Assembly (NCBI GenBank): GCA_017848115.1
Contig: JAGAKZ010000031.1
Span: forward strand, 86,700-150,699
Direction of reading: 5' to 3'
Source of the DNA: Oscillospiraceae bacterium
GTDB taxonomy: Bacteria > Bacillota > Clostridia > Oscillospirales > Ruminococcaceae
Length of the DNA: 64,000 nucleotides
Within the stretch, counting starts at the first letter, position 1, and each line of letters opens with the position of its first letter. Shown here piece after piece: positions 1 through 9,106 of this stretch. The notes beneath the pieces were generated by a model. That model had not been told where the DNA came from, ran no database searches, and was given only the letters and a program-made list of their open reading frames with translations. A program made the position numbers and the translations under genes.

Positions 1-1359
1 ATTTGAAACAGCATTGTCAACACTTATTACACCAAGGTCATAATTTTCTGCTACTGCAACCATCTGAGGCTGACATGAACCACCACTCTGAGAACGTGTA
101 ACAAGTACTATAACAGCCGGTTCATTTTCCTGCATAAGACATTTTTTCACAAGTGACTCAAACGATTTCTGATATGGCAGACTTCCCTGATCGTTTACAG
201 AATACTCAACAAATATCACATCAGGAGATTTTGACAGAAGATCTCTCTTTGCTCTGAGTACTCCAAGAACTGAAGAAGTACCTGATAATCCTGCATTTAC
301 ATATCCGACATTACTTCCTGTTCCGAATGTATCTGCAAAATACTGATGGGAAAGTTTAGCGTAGCAAAGCTGTGCTCCGGCATTTGAGCCTTCTGTTATT
401 GATCCGCCTATATAACCTACTGTCACATTTTCTCCTGATTTTGCTTTCTGTATCTTATCAAGAAGTCTTTTGGTATTACCTACACGGTAAAGGGAATCCT
501 GACACATCTTCAAAGTCTTTGCATCAAGATTTTCAGAATAACTGTCATCATAATTATCATCAACCGGCGGTTCATTTCCGGGCATAGACGTTGCAGGGAA
601 CTCCGATATCTGACCGAAAAGATACTTCACCATATAAGTCATATCTGCTGAGCTTATAATTTTATTTCCGTCAAGGTCAGCATAATAACTGAAATCAGCA
701 AAACTCAATTCACCTATGATACCTTGTTTTAAATAAATAAGATCAACTATATTTATATATCCGTCACCGTTTATATCTCCGGGACCTCTCTTAGTCGGTG
801 TAACCGACTGAGACTTTTCACCATATGCAGCTACTTCATCAATGTAAAAATCTATAGTGCTTTCAGGAGTTTCAAAGTACAATATAATATCAGTTGCACC
901 CGAAGGAACAGTATAGTTCTCTGCAAGAACAGTTGTCCATTTATTTTTTTCCACACTGACTGTAGCAAGATGATCGTATATCACTTCACCTGACGCATTG
1001 TTATACTGCATAGTCATAGAAATTTCTTCAGTTGCTTCACCTGTATCATACATAACAGCACCGCTGAAATCATAAGACTTTCCTGCCTTAAAATCAGCAC
1101 CAAGCCCGATCATAGCACCATTCCATGAGGCAGTTCTTCCGGATACATATAACGAATAACCGCCCTCATACGCTGTTTTGTTGGTATATTCCACTGTTGC
1201 GTTTCCACGGGCAGTCCAGCCATCATTATTTCCCTCAAATGTACTTCTGAGTAGTTCAGATGATGCACTGACATTTTCGACCTGAATAAAGCATGACATA
1301 TTAACAGCAGTAATCATTGCCAATAATCCGCTTATCATTCGTTTCGCTTTCTTTACCAT
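1..1359 (-). CDS. Secreted dockerin-bearing SGNH/GDSL esterase, partial
   Basis: The gene starts at an ATG (1359) behind AGGAG and stays open to the left edge: 453 codons, no stop. Residues 1-33 form a signal peptide (MVKKAK, hydrophobic core, SASS). About 35-180 looks like a carbohydrate-binding beta-sandwich of the CBM4/9/22 kind. About 192-250 is a type I dockerin with two calcium loops (GDINGDGYINIVDL and ADLDGNKIISSADM). After an acidic Pro-rich linker an SGNH hydrolase begins near 285, with GGSITEG at 318-324 (likely nucleophile Ser320) and the block EYSVND. The catalytic C-terminus is missing. By family knowledge such proteins de-acetylate plant cell-wall polysaccharide and are carried on a cellulosome by dockerin-cohesin binding. 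The dockerin sits between binding and catalytic domains instead of at an end. Domain calls are by eye; the exact CBM and CE families are uncertain. Confidence 0.88.
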   Translation of the reverse strand, partial: MVKKAKRMISGLLAMITAVNMSCFIQVENVSASSELLRSTFEGNNDGWTARGNATVEYTNKTAYEGGYSLYVSGRTASWNGAMIGLGADFKAGKSYDFSGAVMYDTGEATEEISMTMQYNNASGEVIYDHLATVSVEKNKWTTVLAENYTVPSGATDIILYFETPESTIDFYIDEVAAYGEKSQSVTPTKRGPGDINGDGYINIVDLIYLKQGIIGELSFADFSYYADLDGNKIISSADMTYMVKYLFGQISEFPATSMPGNEPPVDDNYDDSYSENLDAKTLKMCQDSLYRVGNTKRLLDKIQKAKSGENVTVGYIGGSITEGSNAGAQLCYAKLSHQYFADTFGTGSNVGYVNAGLSGTSSVLGVLRAKRDLLSKSPDVIFVEYSVNDQGSLPYQKSFESLVKKCLMQENEPAVIVLVTRSQSGGSCQPQMVAVAENYDLGVISVDNAVSN

Positions 1360-1442
1360 ATTTTTCACTCCTAATTTTAAATAAGTTGGAAACTATAATC
1401 ACTGTATTAATTATATCAATAAAATTATAATTAATCAATACC

Positions 1443-1500
1443 TTTTTTATAAAAAAACAAACCGTCTGTATAACCAATAGATTATACAAACGATTTGTTT
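1443..1500 (-). terminator. Terminator of the transketolase operon
   Basis: Arms 1455-1473 and 1482-1500 form a 19-bp stem with two G-U pairs. On the minus strand a T7 run follows the second arm. It lies just past the transketolase C-half stop and separates that operon from the esterase gene. Confidence 0.85.
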
Positions 1501-1516
1501 TATTTAAACTATATTT

Positions 1517-2470
1517 TTATTTTTTGAACTTCTCAACAGCTTCTTTTGTCTTGGAAACGATATTGTCTGCGCAAAGTCCGAATTTTTTGAGAAGGTCTAC
1601 AGCAGGTCCGCTGTATCCGTATTCATCATTTACACCGATCTTTATAACCGGAACAGGACAGCACTGTGTTACAGCTTCTGATACAGCTGAACCGAGTCCG
1701 CCGATAACGCTGTGTTCTTCTGCTGTTATGATAAGACCTGTTTCTTTTGCAGCCTTGCAAACTATCTCTGTATCAAGTGGTTTTATAGTATGGATATTTA
1801 TTACTCTTGCATTGATACCATCTGCTTCAAGCTGTTTTGCTGCCTGCATAGCTTCATTTACCATAAGGCCTGTTGCGATTATAGTAACATCATTGCCTTC
1901 TTTGAGAGTAATGCCTTTGCCTATTTCAAACTTGTATGAAGCTTCGTCATTGAATATAGGTGTTGCGAGTCTGCCAAAACGAAGGTATACCGGACCGTTG
2001 TAAGCAGCTGCTGCTTTTACAGCGGCTTTAGCTTCAACACCGTCAGCAGGATTTATGATAGTCATTCCCGGAATAGTTCTCATAAGAGCTATATCTTCGT
2101 TACACTGATGTGTTGCACCATCTTCACCAACAGATATACCTGCGTGTGTTGCACCTATTTTAACGTTAAGATGAGGATAACCGATAGAGTTTCTTACTAT
2201 TTCAAAAGCACGTCCTGCTGCAAACATTGCAAAACTGCTTGCAAAAGGAATTTTCCCTGATGCTGCAAGACCGGCTGCAACACCCATCATATTTGCTTCT
2301 GCTATACCGCAGTCAAAAAATCTTTCAGGATATGCCTTTTTAAACATTACTGTCTTGGTAGCTTCTGCAAGGTCAGCATCAAGAACTACGAGATCTTCGC
2401 ATTCAGCGGCAAGTTCTTTAAGAGCCTCTCCGTAGCTTTCACGTGTAGCTTTTTTAATTACTTCTGCCAT
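1517..2470 (-). CDS. Transketolase, C-terminal subunit
   Basis: 317 residues. Carries the pyrimidine-binding and C-terminal domains of transketolase as a separate polypeptide. Visible landmarks are the FFDCGIAEANMMGVAAGLA block near 50-70 (the Glu is the TPP-activating residue in the family), the GATHQCNEDIALMR block, and the C-domain with EEHSVIGGLGSAV. It must pair with the N-half encoded 27 bp upstream to make the TPP enzyme that moves two-carbon ketol units in the non-oxidative pentose phosphate pathway. The start ATG has GGAAAGAA upstream. Split transketolases are normal in many Clostridia. It is the last gene before a strong terminator. Confidence 0.95.
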   Translation of the reverse strand: MAEVIKKATRESYGEALKELAAECEDLVVLDADLAEATKTVMFKKAYPERFFDCGIAEANMMGVAAGLAASGKIPFASSFAMFAAGRAFEIVRNSIGYPHLNVKIGATHAGISVGEDGATHQCNEDIALMRTIPGMTIINPADGVEAKAAVKAAAAYNGPVYLRFGRLATPIFNDEASYKFEIGKGITLKEGNDVTIIATGLMVNEAMQAAKQLEADGINARVINIHTIKPLDTEIVCKAAKETGLIITAEEHSVIGGLGSAVSEAVTQCCPVPVIKIGVNDEYGYSGPAVDLLKKFGLCADNIVSKTKEAVEKFKK

Positions 2471-2497
2471 AACTTATTCTTTCCTTTCTCCGTATTA

Positions 2498-3337
2498 TTA
2501 TGCTTTTAGTTCAGCAAGACGAGCGTTGAGTTCTTCCATAGCCTGATCGTACTGTTCCTTGTTTGGTGCAGTTCCGTGCCATGAACACTTGTTTTCCATA
2601 AATGAAACGCCCTTGCCCTTTGTACTCTTCTGAACGATAACAACCGGTTTTCCGGAAATCTTTTCAGCTTCATCAAATGCTTTTTCGATACTGTCAAAAT
2701 CATGTGCGTCCATTGTAATTACGTGCCAGCCAAATGCTGCAAATTTGTCTGTTATAGGTTCAGGTGAGCATACTTCGGAGATAGGTCCGTCTATCTGAAG
2801 TCCGTTATTGTCAACAATTGCAACAAGATTGTCAAGCTTATAGTGTGCTGCAAACATAGCAGCTTCCCATACCTGACCTTCTTCGATTTCACCGTCACCG
2901 AGAACTGTATATACCTTATAGTCAGCGTTGTCAGTCTTGCCTGCAAGAGCCATTCCGCATGCAACTGAGATTCCCTGACCGAGTGAACCACTACTCATAT
3001 CAACACCCGGAATATGAATACATGGATGTCCTTGAAGAAGTGCACCGATATGTCTTAATGACTTCAGTTCTTCTTTATCGAAAAAGCCCTTATTTGCAAG
3101 TGTGGAATAAAGTGCAGGAGCACAATGTCCCTTTGAGAGAACAAATCTGTCTCTTTCTTTCATATCAGGATCTGATGGATTTACATTCATCTTTACCCAG
3201 TAAAGATATGTGAGAAGATCACATATTGAAAGAGATCCGCCCGGATGTCCGGACTTCGCATTAAATGTTCCTTCAATAACACCCATTCTTATTTCTGTGG
3301 CTGTTATCTCAAGCTGTTTTTTTATTGTAGCGTCCAT
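2498..3337 (-). CDS. Transketolase, N-terminal (TPP-binding) subunit
   Basis: 279 residues. Contains the diphosphate-binding half of transketolase: the GHPGGSLS motif near residue 30, the SKGH block near 68-71, and the TPP/metal motif GDGEIEEGQ starting at 147 and ending with DNN at 176-178. It forms the active enzyme with the C-half directly downstream. AAGGAG lies 9 nt before the ATG. Both halves are same-strand and closely spaced, so co-translation and obligate pairing are likely. The full length of both halves (about 596 residues) is close to a standard transketolase without extra domains. Confidence 0.95.
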   Translation of the reverse strand: MDATIKKQLEITATEIRMGVIEGTFNAKSGHPGGSLSICDLLTYLYWVKMNVNPSDPDMKERDRFVLSKGHCAPALYSTLANKGFFDKEELKSLRHIGALLQGHPCIHIPGVDMSSGSLGQGISVACGMALAGKTDNADYKVYTVLGDGEIEEGQVWEAAMFAAHYKLDNLVAIVDNNGLQIDGPISEVCSPEPITDKFAAFGWHVITMDAHDFDSIEKAFDEAEKISGKPVVIVQKSTKGKGVSFMENKCSWHGTAPNKEQYDQAMEELNARLAELKA

Positions 3338-3364
3338 AAAAAAAATCTCCTTGTGATAAATTTT

Positions 3365-4282
3365 TTAAATATTTTTTAATTTATTTAGTATATTGTCGAA
3401 ATACTCCGGCAATTCACTGTCAAATTCAAGATATTCATTTGTTACAGGATGAATAAAACCTATTTTTTTGGCGTGCAGACACTGGCCTTGTATTCCCTTA
3501 TATTCTGTTCCATATACATCATCACCAAGAACGGGATGTCCGATATATTTCATATGAACTCTTATCTGATGAGTACGTCCTGTTTCAAGACGAAGCCTCA
3601 AATGAGTATATCTCTCATACTCACTGATAACACTGTAATGCGTTACCGCTTCTCTTGAATTTAGATCAGTGACACACATTTTCTTACGATCTGTCTTATG
3701 TCTGCCGATAGGCGCATTTACTGTACCTTCATTTTCTTTGAACTTTCCGCAGACTACAGCTTCATACTCTCTGGTAAATGAATGTTCTTTTATCTGTGCG
3801 GCAAGTCCTGCATGAGCAATATCATTTTTGGCAACTATAAGAAGTCCGCTGGTATTTTTATCAATACGATGAACTATACCGGGTCGTATAACTCCGTTAA
3901 TAGAAGAAAGTCTGCCCTTACAATGATACATGAGTGCATTTACTAAAGTTCCGTTATAGTTTCCGGCTGCCGGATGAACTACCATTCCTTTGGGTTTGTT
4001 TACAACAAGAAGATCATCGTCTTCATAAACTATATCAACAGGAATATTTTCAGGTTCTGCCGAAAGTTCCTTAGGCTCAGGTACATTCAGCACAACTTCA
4101 TCATTTGATGATATTTTATAATTTTTAGACACCGGTTTTCCGTTTACAATAACCATATTTTCGGATATCATTTTCTGAACTGCACTGCGTGTTATATCAT
4201 CACACTGAGCACATATCCATTTATCTATCCTCTCTCCTGCAGCATTGTCAGATACCATATAAATTCTTTCTGATGACATCAA
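3365..4282 (-). CDS. RluA/RluD-family 23S rRNA pseudouridine synthase
   Basis: 305 residues. An N-terminal S4 RNA-binding domain (about 13-65, ERIDKWI... to VVLNV) is followed by the pseudouridine synthase domain with the family motif GIVHRIDKNTSGLLIVAKN; the Asp of HRID is the catalytic nucleophile. The C-terminal half carries LETGRTHQIRVHM. The layout matches RluD/YlyB, which modifies helix 69 of 23S rRNA, but the exact target base cannot be read from sequence. Its start overlaps the lspA stop by 4 nt. lspA followed by this gene is a conserved pair in Firmicutes. Confidence 0.93.
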   Translation of the reverse strand: MMSSERIYMVSDNAAGERIDKWICAQCDDITRSAVQKMISENMVIVNGKPVSKNYKISSNDEVVLNVPEPKELSAEPENIPVDIVYEDDDLLVVNKPKGMVVHPAAGNYNGTLVNALMYHCKGRLSSINGVIRPGIVHRIDKNTSGLLIVAKNDIAHAGLAAQIKEHSFTREYEAVVCGKFKENEGTVNAPIGRHKTDRKKMCVTDLNSREAVTHYSVISEYERYTHLRLRLETGRTHQIRVHMKYIGHPVLGDDVYGTEYKGIQGQCLHAKKIGFIHPVTNEYLEFDSELPEYFDNILNKLKNI

Positions 4283-4791
4283 TATCTTCTCCTGCCCGGT
4301 TTTCTGCTTTTAAGCTTGTCCTTCTCAGGTTCCTGAAAAAAGAGAAAATAAATCACCAAAAGGAAAACTCCTACTGTAACACATACATCCGCAAAATTAA
4401 ATATAGCAAAATCAAACAGTTTTACTTCAAAATAATCAACCACATATCCACATCGTATTCTGTCTATAAGATTTCCTATACCACCACTTATAACAACAGC
4501 ACTTACGATCATGGCAAATTTTGATTCTCTATAGCACTTTAACATATATATGGTAAACAATATAAGTCCAACCGATGCAACACCGATTGTAAACCATTGT
4601 TTATCACTCATTATGCCAAATGCTGCTCCGGTATTTTCGGTATAGGTAAAATCAATTATTTCTGTATCTCCGAATTTTATAAACGGCTTTGATATTCCAT
4701 TTGTAGCTAACTCGCCGACAGCCCATAATTTTATCATCTGATCTATACAGACAAGTATTGCTGCAACAATTATCATAAAAATTATTATCAT
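4279..4791 (-). CDS. lspA: Lipoprotein signal peptidase (signal peptidase II)
   Basis: 170 residues, four predicted membrane helices. Both catalytic aspartates are in their conserved blocks: GGIGNLIDRI and FNFADVCV. The NTGAAFGI motif is also present. LspA cuts the signal peptide from diacylglyceryl-prolipoproteins in the membrane, ahead of the lipidated Cys. The C-terminus is basic (KSRKPGRRRY), fitting an inside tail. GAGGTGG precedes the ATG. It overlaps the following pseudouridine synthase by 4 nt, implying translational coupling. Confidence 0.97.
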   Translation of the reverse strand: MIIIFMIIVAAILVCIDQMIKLWAVGELATNGISKPFIKFGDTEIIDFTYTENTGAAFGIMSDKQWFTIGVASVGLILFTIYMLKCYRESKFAMIVSAVVISGGIGNLIDRIRCGYVVDYFEVKLFDFAIFNFADVCVTVGVFLLVIYFLFFQEPEKDKLKSRKPGRRRY

Positions 4792-4835
4792 TTATCCACC
4801 TCATCTGTCCGGATATAAATCATATAACATCATCT

Positions 4836-4885
4836 GCAAAAGAAGCTTGCCGCTCTTTGATTATACAAAACGACAAGCTCTTTGC
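4836..4885 (-). terminator. Hairpin between ileS and lspA
   Basis: GCAAAAGAAGCTTGCCG (4836-4852) can pair with CGACAAGCTCTTTGC (4871-4885), leaving a short bulge and one mismatch. In the minus direction no good T-run follows, so it may be a weak terminator or a processing hairpin and not a full stop. Confidence 0.4.
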
Positions 4886-4893
4886 AAAAAAAT

Positions 4894-7704
4894 TTATTTT
4901 ACAACTGCTGCACAACGTGCACAAAGAGTTGCGTGTTCTGCACATTTTCCTACTGTTTCGGAATATGTCCAGCATCTTTCACATTTTTCACCTGTTGCCT
5001 TTTCAACAGTTACTGTGATATCTGATGCCTGTCCGCTTGCACCAAGTGTCTGTGCATCAAACTCTCCGTTTCCGTCTGCAAATACTTCTACTTTTGAAAC
5101 GATGAATATCTCAGCAAGTTCACTTACCATAGCGTTTACAGTTTCAAAGTTACTTCCACAGTAAAGCTTAACGGAAGCTTCAAGTGATTTACCTATAACC
5201 TTTTCGTTTCTCTTGATTTCAAGTGCCTTATTTACAGACTGACGAAGATCATAAATAAGATTCCACTTTGCTTCAAATTCAGGTGTAACTTCTATACCGC
5301 TCTTTGCAGGCATCTGATTAAGGTAAATACTTGTTGTATCTTCGCCTTCACAATGTGGCATATAGCTCCAGATTTCCTCTGCTGTAAATGATGTGATAGG
5401 TGCAACAAGTCTTGCAACACCGCTGAGTATTCTGTACATAGCAGTCTGTGCTGCACGTCTTTCTTCTGACTTCTCACCTGTACAGTAGAGTCTGTCCTTG
5501 ATAATATCAAGATAGAAGTTGGACATTTCAGTTACACAGAAGTTATGGATAGCATGGAATACTATGTGGAATTCAAAACTTTCATAACCTGCATTTACCT
5601 TATCAATAAGTGCATCAAGTCTTGTAATTGCCCACTTATCTATTTCTGTAAGCTTATCATCGGAAACTGCATCAGTATCAGGATCGAATCCGTCACCGTT
5701 TGAGATGTTACCGAGAATAAATCTTGCTGTATTTCTTATTTTCTTATAAGCTTCTGAAAGCTGTTTTAAAATATCCTTGGATATTCTGATATCTGAATGG
5801 TAGTCTGAAGATGCTACCCAGAGTCTTAAAATATCTGCACCAAATTCTTTTACGATTTCATCAGGCATGATACCGTTGCCGAGTGACTTGGACATCTTCT
5901 TGCCCTGACCGTCAACGACCCAGCCATGAGTGCACACGTTTTTATAAGGAGCCTTGCCCTTATATACAACTGAAGTAAGAAGTGATGACTGGAACCAGCC
6001 TCTGTACTGGTCTGCACCTTCAAGGTAGAGATCAGCAGGCCACTGAAGTTCGTCATATTCTTCCATAACAGCAGAATGTGAAACACCACTGTCAAACCAT
6101 ACGTCCATGATGTCATATTCCTTTGTAAACTCGGAACAACCGCACTTACACTTTACAGTTGAAGGAATTATTTCGGAAACTTCCTTTGTCCACCATGAAT
6201 CTGCGCCTTCTTTTCTGAATGTATCAGAAATAGCTGCAATAGTTTCTTCTGTTACTATTGGTTCATTACATTCTTTACAGTATATGATCGGAATAGGAAC
6301 GCCCCATGTTCTCTGACGTGAGATACACCAGTCACTTCTGTCACGTACCATTCCCTTTATTCTTTCTTCGCCCCAGCCAGGGATCCAGTTTACGTCTTCG
6401 ATAGCCTTTATAGCTTTATCCTTAAAGCCGTTTACTGAACAGAACCACTGTGAAGTTGCTCTGAAGATTATCGGGCTGTTACATCTCCAGCAGTGTGGAT
6501 ACTGGTGAACGATCTTTTCAATAGCCAGAAGTGCATTTACTTCTTCAAGCTTTGCTGCGATCGCCTTGTTTGCTTCATTTGTGTCCATTCCGCTAAACTC
6601 GCCTGCTTCATCTGTAAGCTTTCCGTTTGCGTCAACAGGAACTATTATTCCGATTTCAGGATAGTTACGGCATACTTCATAGTCTTCTACACCGTGACCA
6701 GGTGCTGTGTGAACACAACCTGTACCACTTTCAAGAGTTACGTGATCGCCTACGATAATAGGAGAAACTCTGTCAAAGAGAGGGTGCTTTGTCTTTATGT
6801 ATTCAAGTTCTTTACCTGTAAATCTGCCCTGAGTTTCGTATTCTTCAATACCTGCAGCTTTCATTGTAGCAGCAACGAGTTCTTCTGCCATTACATAGTA
6901 CTCATCGTTTACCTTTACAAGTGTATAGTCATATTCAGGTCCGAGACAAACTGCAAGGTTACCAGGAATAGTCCATGTAGTTGTTGTCCATATTACAAAA
7001 TAAACCTTTGAAGGATCAACACCTGCAGCTGAGAAAACACCCTTGTCATCTGTAACATTGAACTTTACATAGATTGAGTGACAATCATCATTTGAATATT
7101 CGATCTCTGCTTCTGCAAGAGCTGTCTTACAGTCAGGACACCAGTAAACAGGCTTAAGACCCTTGTACATATATCCTTCTGTAGCCATCTTTCCAAAGAC
7201 TTCTATCTGTCTTGCCTCGTACTCAGGCTTGAGTGTAAGGTATGGATCGTCATAATTACCGATGCTACCGATTCTCTTGAACTGGTTCATCTGGTTCTTT
7301 ACATGACTCATGGCAAAGTCTCTGCAGTGTTTTCTGAGTTCTGCCGGAGAAACCGCACCATTTTCAACGCCAATAGCTTTGAGTGCCTTGAGTTCGATAG
7401 GAAGTCCGTGAGTATCCCAACCGGGAACATATGGAGCGCAGAAACCGCTCATATTTTTGTACTTTATTATAAAATCCTTGAGAATCTTGTTAAGAGCTGT
7501 TCCAAGGTGGATCTCACCGTTTGCATATGGAGGTCCGTCATGAAGTATGTAAAGTGGCTTACCTTCATTTTTCTCAATCATTTTGTAGTAAAGTCTTTCA
7601 GACTCCCACTTTTTCAAAGTTTCTGGTTCTTTTGTAGGCAGATTTCCTCTCATAGGGAAGTCTGTCTTAGGTAAATTTAAAGTATTGTTATAATCCTGAG
7701 ACAT
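4894..7704 (-). CDS. ileS: Isoleucyl-tRNA synthetase
   Basis: 936 residues. Class I synthetase that charges tRNA-Ile. The HIGH signature appears as HLGT (66-69) after DGPPYANG, and KMSKS as GKKMSKSLGNG near residue 600. The editing domain includes TTTTWTIPGN. The C-terminal zinc module CERCWTYSETVG...CARC is present, marking the bacterial type without the long eukaryote-like C-domain. The start lies 41 bp after divIVA, too little room for a T-box leader, so it seems to be transcribed with the division genes upstream. Antisense open frames across it are shadows. Confidence 0.98.
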   Translation of the reverse strand: MSQDYNNTLNLPKTDFPMRGNLPTKEPETLKKWESERLYYKMIEKNEGKPLYILHDGPPYANGEIHLGTALNKILKDFIIKYKNMSGFCAPYVPGWDTHGLPIELKALKAIGVENGAVSPAELRKHCRDFAMSHVKNQMNQFKRIGSIGNYDDPYLTLKPEYEARQIEVFGKMATEGYMYKGLKPVYWCPDCKTALAEAEIEYSNDDCHSIYVKFNVTDDKGVFSAAGVDPSKVYFVIWTTTTWTIPGNLAVCLGPEYDYTLVKVNDEYYVMAEELVAATMKAAGIEEYETQGRFTGKELEYIKTKHPLFDRVSPIIVGDHVTLESGTGCVHTAPGHGVEDYEVCRNYPEIGIIVPVDANGKLTDEAGEFSGMDTNEANKAIAAKLEEVNALLAIEKIVHQYPHCWRCNSPIIFRATSQWFCSVNGFKDKAIKAIEDVNWIPGWGEERIKGMVRDRSDWCISRQRTWGVPIPIIYCKECNEPIVTEETIAAISDTFRKEGADSWWTKEVSEIIPSTVKCKCGCSEFTKEYDIMDVWFDSGVSHSAVMEEYDELQWPADLYLEGADQYRGWFQSSLLTSVVYKGKAPYKNVCTHGWVVDGQGKKMSKSLGNGIMPDEIVKEFGADILRLWVASSDYHSDIRISKDILKQLSEAYKKIRNTARFILGNISNGDGFDPDTDAVSDDKLTEIDKWAITRLDALIDKVNAGYESFEFHIVFHAIHNFCVTEMSNFYLDIIKDRLYCTGEKSEERRAAQTAMYRILSGVARLVAPITSFTAEEIWSYMPHCEGEDTTSIYLNQMPAKSGIEVTPEFEAKWNLIYDLRQSVNKALEIKRNEKVIGKSLEASVKLYCGSNFETVNAMVSELAEIFIVSKVEVFADGNGEFDAQTLGASGQASDITVTVEKATGEKCERCWTYSETVGKCAEHATLCARCAAVVK

Positions 7705-7745
7705 TTTATAATCTTCCTTTACTGGTTATCATATATAAATTTATG

Positions 7746-8465
7746 TTACTTATTATTATTCTGCTGTCCGAACTGAAGTTCAGCATACTTGTTATCGCCT
7801 GTACCTGCGCCTATTACAGGTATAGACTGTGTTCTGAACGGATCAGGTTTTTCAACAGGTTCCTGATTTTCAGGTGCATAAGAAGGTGAAGGTGAAGGTG
7901 ATGACGGCTGTACAGGAATATCAACTTTTACAGCTTCTTCTTCCTGCACTGCTACTTCTACTTCATCATCTTCTTCGTCTTCGTCCTCATCTACCTGTGG
8001 CATAGATGATATCATTTCAAGATGCGACTTATACATATCAAAAAGATTTTTCTTAAATTCGGAAACCTGCTTTTGCATATATGAAAGGTTATCCTGTTCT
8101 TTTTTCAACTCTGCCTTTACTTCTTCAACGGCTTTTTTTGAATCCATTGTCGCATCGCTTATTATTTTTTCGCTTTCACGCTTCGCTTTTTCTATTATTT
8201 CCTCAGCTTTTGTATTTGCTTCGGTAACAACACGATGTCCTTCTTTTTGTGCAAAAAGAAGTGCGTCTTTTACTGCATCTTCATCTTTTCTGTATTCTCT
8301 TACTTTGTCAGCAAGAACCTGAAGTTTTGTGTTTATCTCTTCATTATCCTTTTCAAGTTGAGAATAATCAGCAGCCAGTTCATTCAGAAATCCGTCAACA
8401 TCTTCCTGCTTATATCCGAACGCTGCCTTTTCGAATTTTTGACTGTTTATGTCACTTGCCTTCAT
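7746..8465 (-). CDS. divIVA: DivIVA-domain cell division / polarity protein
   Basis: 239 residues from the ATG at 8465. I chose this over the upstream GTG (8477) because that GTG lies inside the ribosome binding site AGAGGTGA, which sits 8 nt before this ATG. The N-terminal motif KFEKAAFGYKQEDVDGFL is the DivIVA membrane-curvature domain (about 1-60). A long coiled coil rich in Glu/Lys (about 30-155) follows, then a very acidic stretch (DEDEDEEDDE) and a Pro/Ser-rich tail. Family role: binds negatively curved membrane at septa and poles and recruits partners. It follows sepF, as in the classical Gram-positive division cluster. Confidence 0.92.
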   Translation of the reverse strand: MKASDINSQKFEKAAFGYKQEDVDGFLNELAADYSQLEKDNEEINTKLQVLADKVREYRKDEDAVKDALLFAQKEGHRVVTEANTKAEEIIEKAKRESEKIISDATMDSKKAVEEVKAELKKEQDNLSYMQKQVSEFKKNLFDMYKSHLEMISSMPQVDEDEDEEDDEVEVAVQEEEAVKVDIPVQPSSPSPSPSYAPENQEPVEKPDPFRTQSIPVIGAGTGDNKYAELQFGQQNNNK

Positions 8466-8533
8466 CAACTCTATCACCTCTTAAAATAATACTATTTCCG
8501 TCTGCGTAGGAAACTCCAAAAATATTATGTAGC

Positions 8534-8998
8534 TTAAATAATTACCCCGTTATTTTCAAGCTCGCCCACCAGATCTTCACCTATAAAACCAACATTGTAA
8601 GGTGTAATGATATAAGTAAGATTTGCTACCGGCTTAAGGCTTCCGCCATTTGCATATGCAACACCAACAAGAAAATCTATGATTCTTCTCTTGTTTTCAG
8701 AAGATGCTGTTTCAAGGTTAAGAACAACTGTCTTCTTTGCTATAAGGTGATCTGCTATCTGTTTTGCATCTGTAAATACTTCCGGTTTAACCAGAACTAC
8801 CTGTAACTGTGCTGTCGCTTGAATATTCACTACTTTATTCCTCTTCTCATCAGGTGTTTCTATCATCTCGCTTGGCTGTGGCTGGTGTATCTGATGTGTT
8901 GCTACCGGCTGCATCTCCTGCTTTGGAGCTTCAGGCTGATAATCATCCTCCTGTTCCGGTGGTAAAAAGAAATCCTTCAAACTATCTAAAAGCTTCAT
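8534..8998 (-). CDS. sepF: Cell division protein SepF
   Basis: 154 residues. The N-terminal amphipathic segment MKLLDSLKDFFLPPE fits the membrane-targeting helix of SepF. A Gln/Pro-rich linker (about 20-55) follows, then the globular SepF domain (about 60-154) with VVNIQATAQLQVVLVKP and VVLNLE, ending in the family-typical end of the fold. SepF polymerises and anchors FtsZ to the membrane at the septum. It lies between yggS and divIVA, the conserved ylmE-sepF-divIVA arrangement (the ylmG gene is absent here). Confidence 0.94.
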   Translation of the reverse strand: MKLLDSLKDFFLPPEQEDDYQPEAPKQEMQPVATHQIHQPQPSEMIETPDEKRNKVVNIQATAQLQVVLVKPEVFTDAKQIADHLIAKKTVVLNLETASSENKRRIIDFLVGVAYANGGSLKPVANLTYIITPYNVGFIGEDLVGELENNGVII

Positions 8999-9048
8999 TA
9001 CATTTTTTCCTTTCCTCGCACATAAAATAAATAGAGAATTTATAACCT

Positions 9049-9084
9049 GCTTTTATCATCATGTGCGACCAAATGATAAAAAGC
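9049..9084. other. Hairpin between yggS and sepF
   Basis: GCTTTTATCAT (9049-9059) pairs with ATGATAAAAAGC (9073-9084), one bulged A, 13-nt loop. It lacks a T-run on the minus strand, so it is not a clear terminator; it may tune or process the yggS-sepF message. Confidence 0.4.
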
Positions 9085-9106
9085 CATACAAACAATTTTA
9101 AAAATG

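Noticed and set aside
1301-1489. 62-codon minus-strand frame overlapping the esterase start
   Set aside because: It runs through the terminator and the esterase signal peptide in another frame; the esterase frame is supported by domains and a ribosome site.
6493-7011. 172-codon open frame antisense to ileS
   Set aside because: It lies wholly inside ileS, has no ribosome site, and its Cys/Phe/Tyr-rich composition is that of a reverse-frame shadow.
7705-7745. T-box leader before ileS
   Set aside because: Only 41 bp separate it from divIVA, too short for a T-box.
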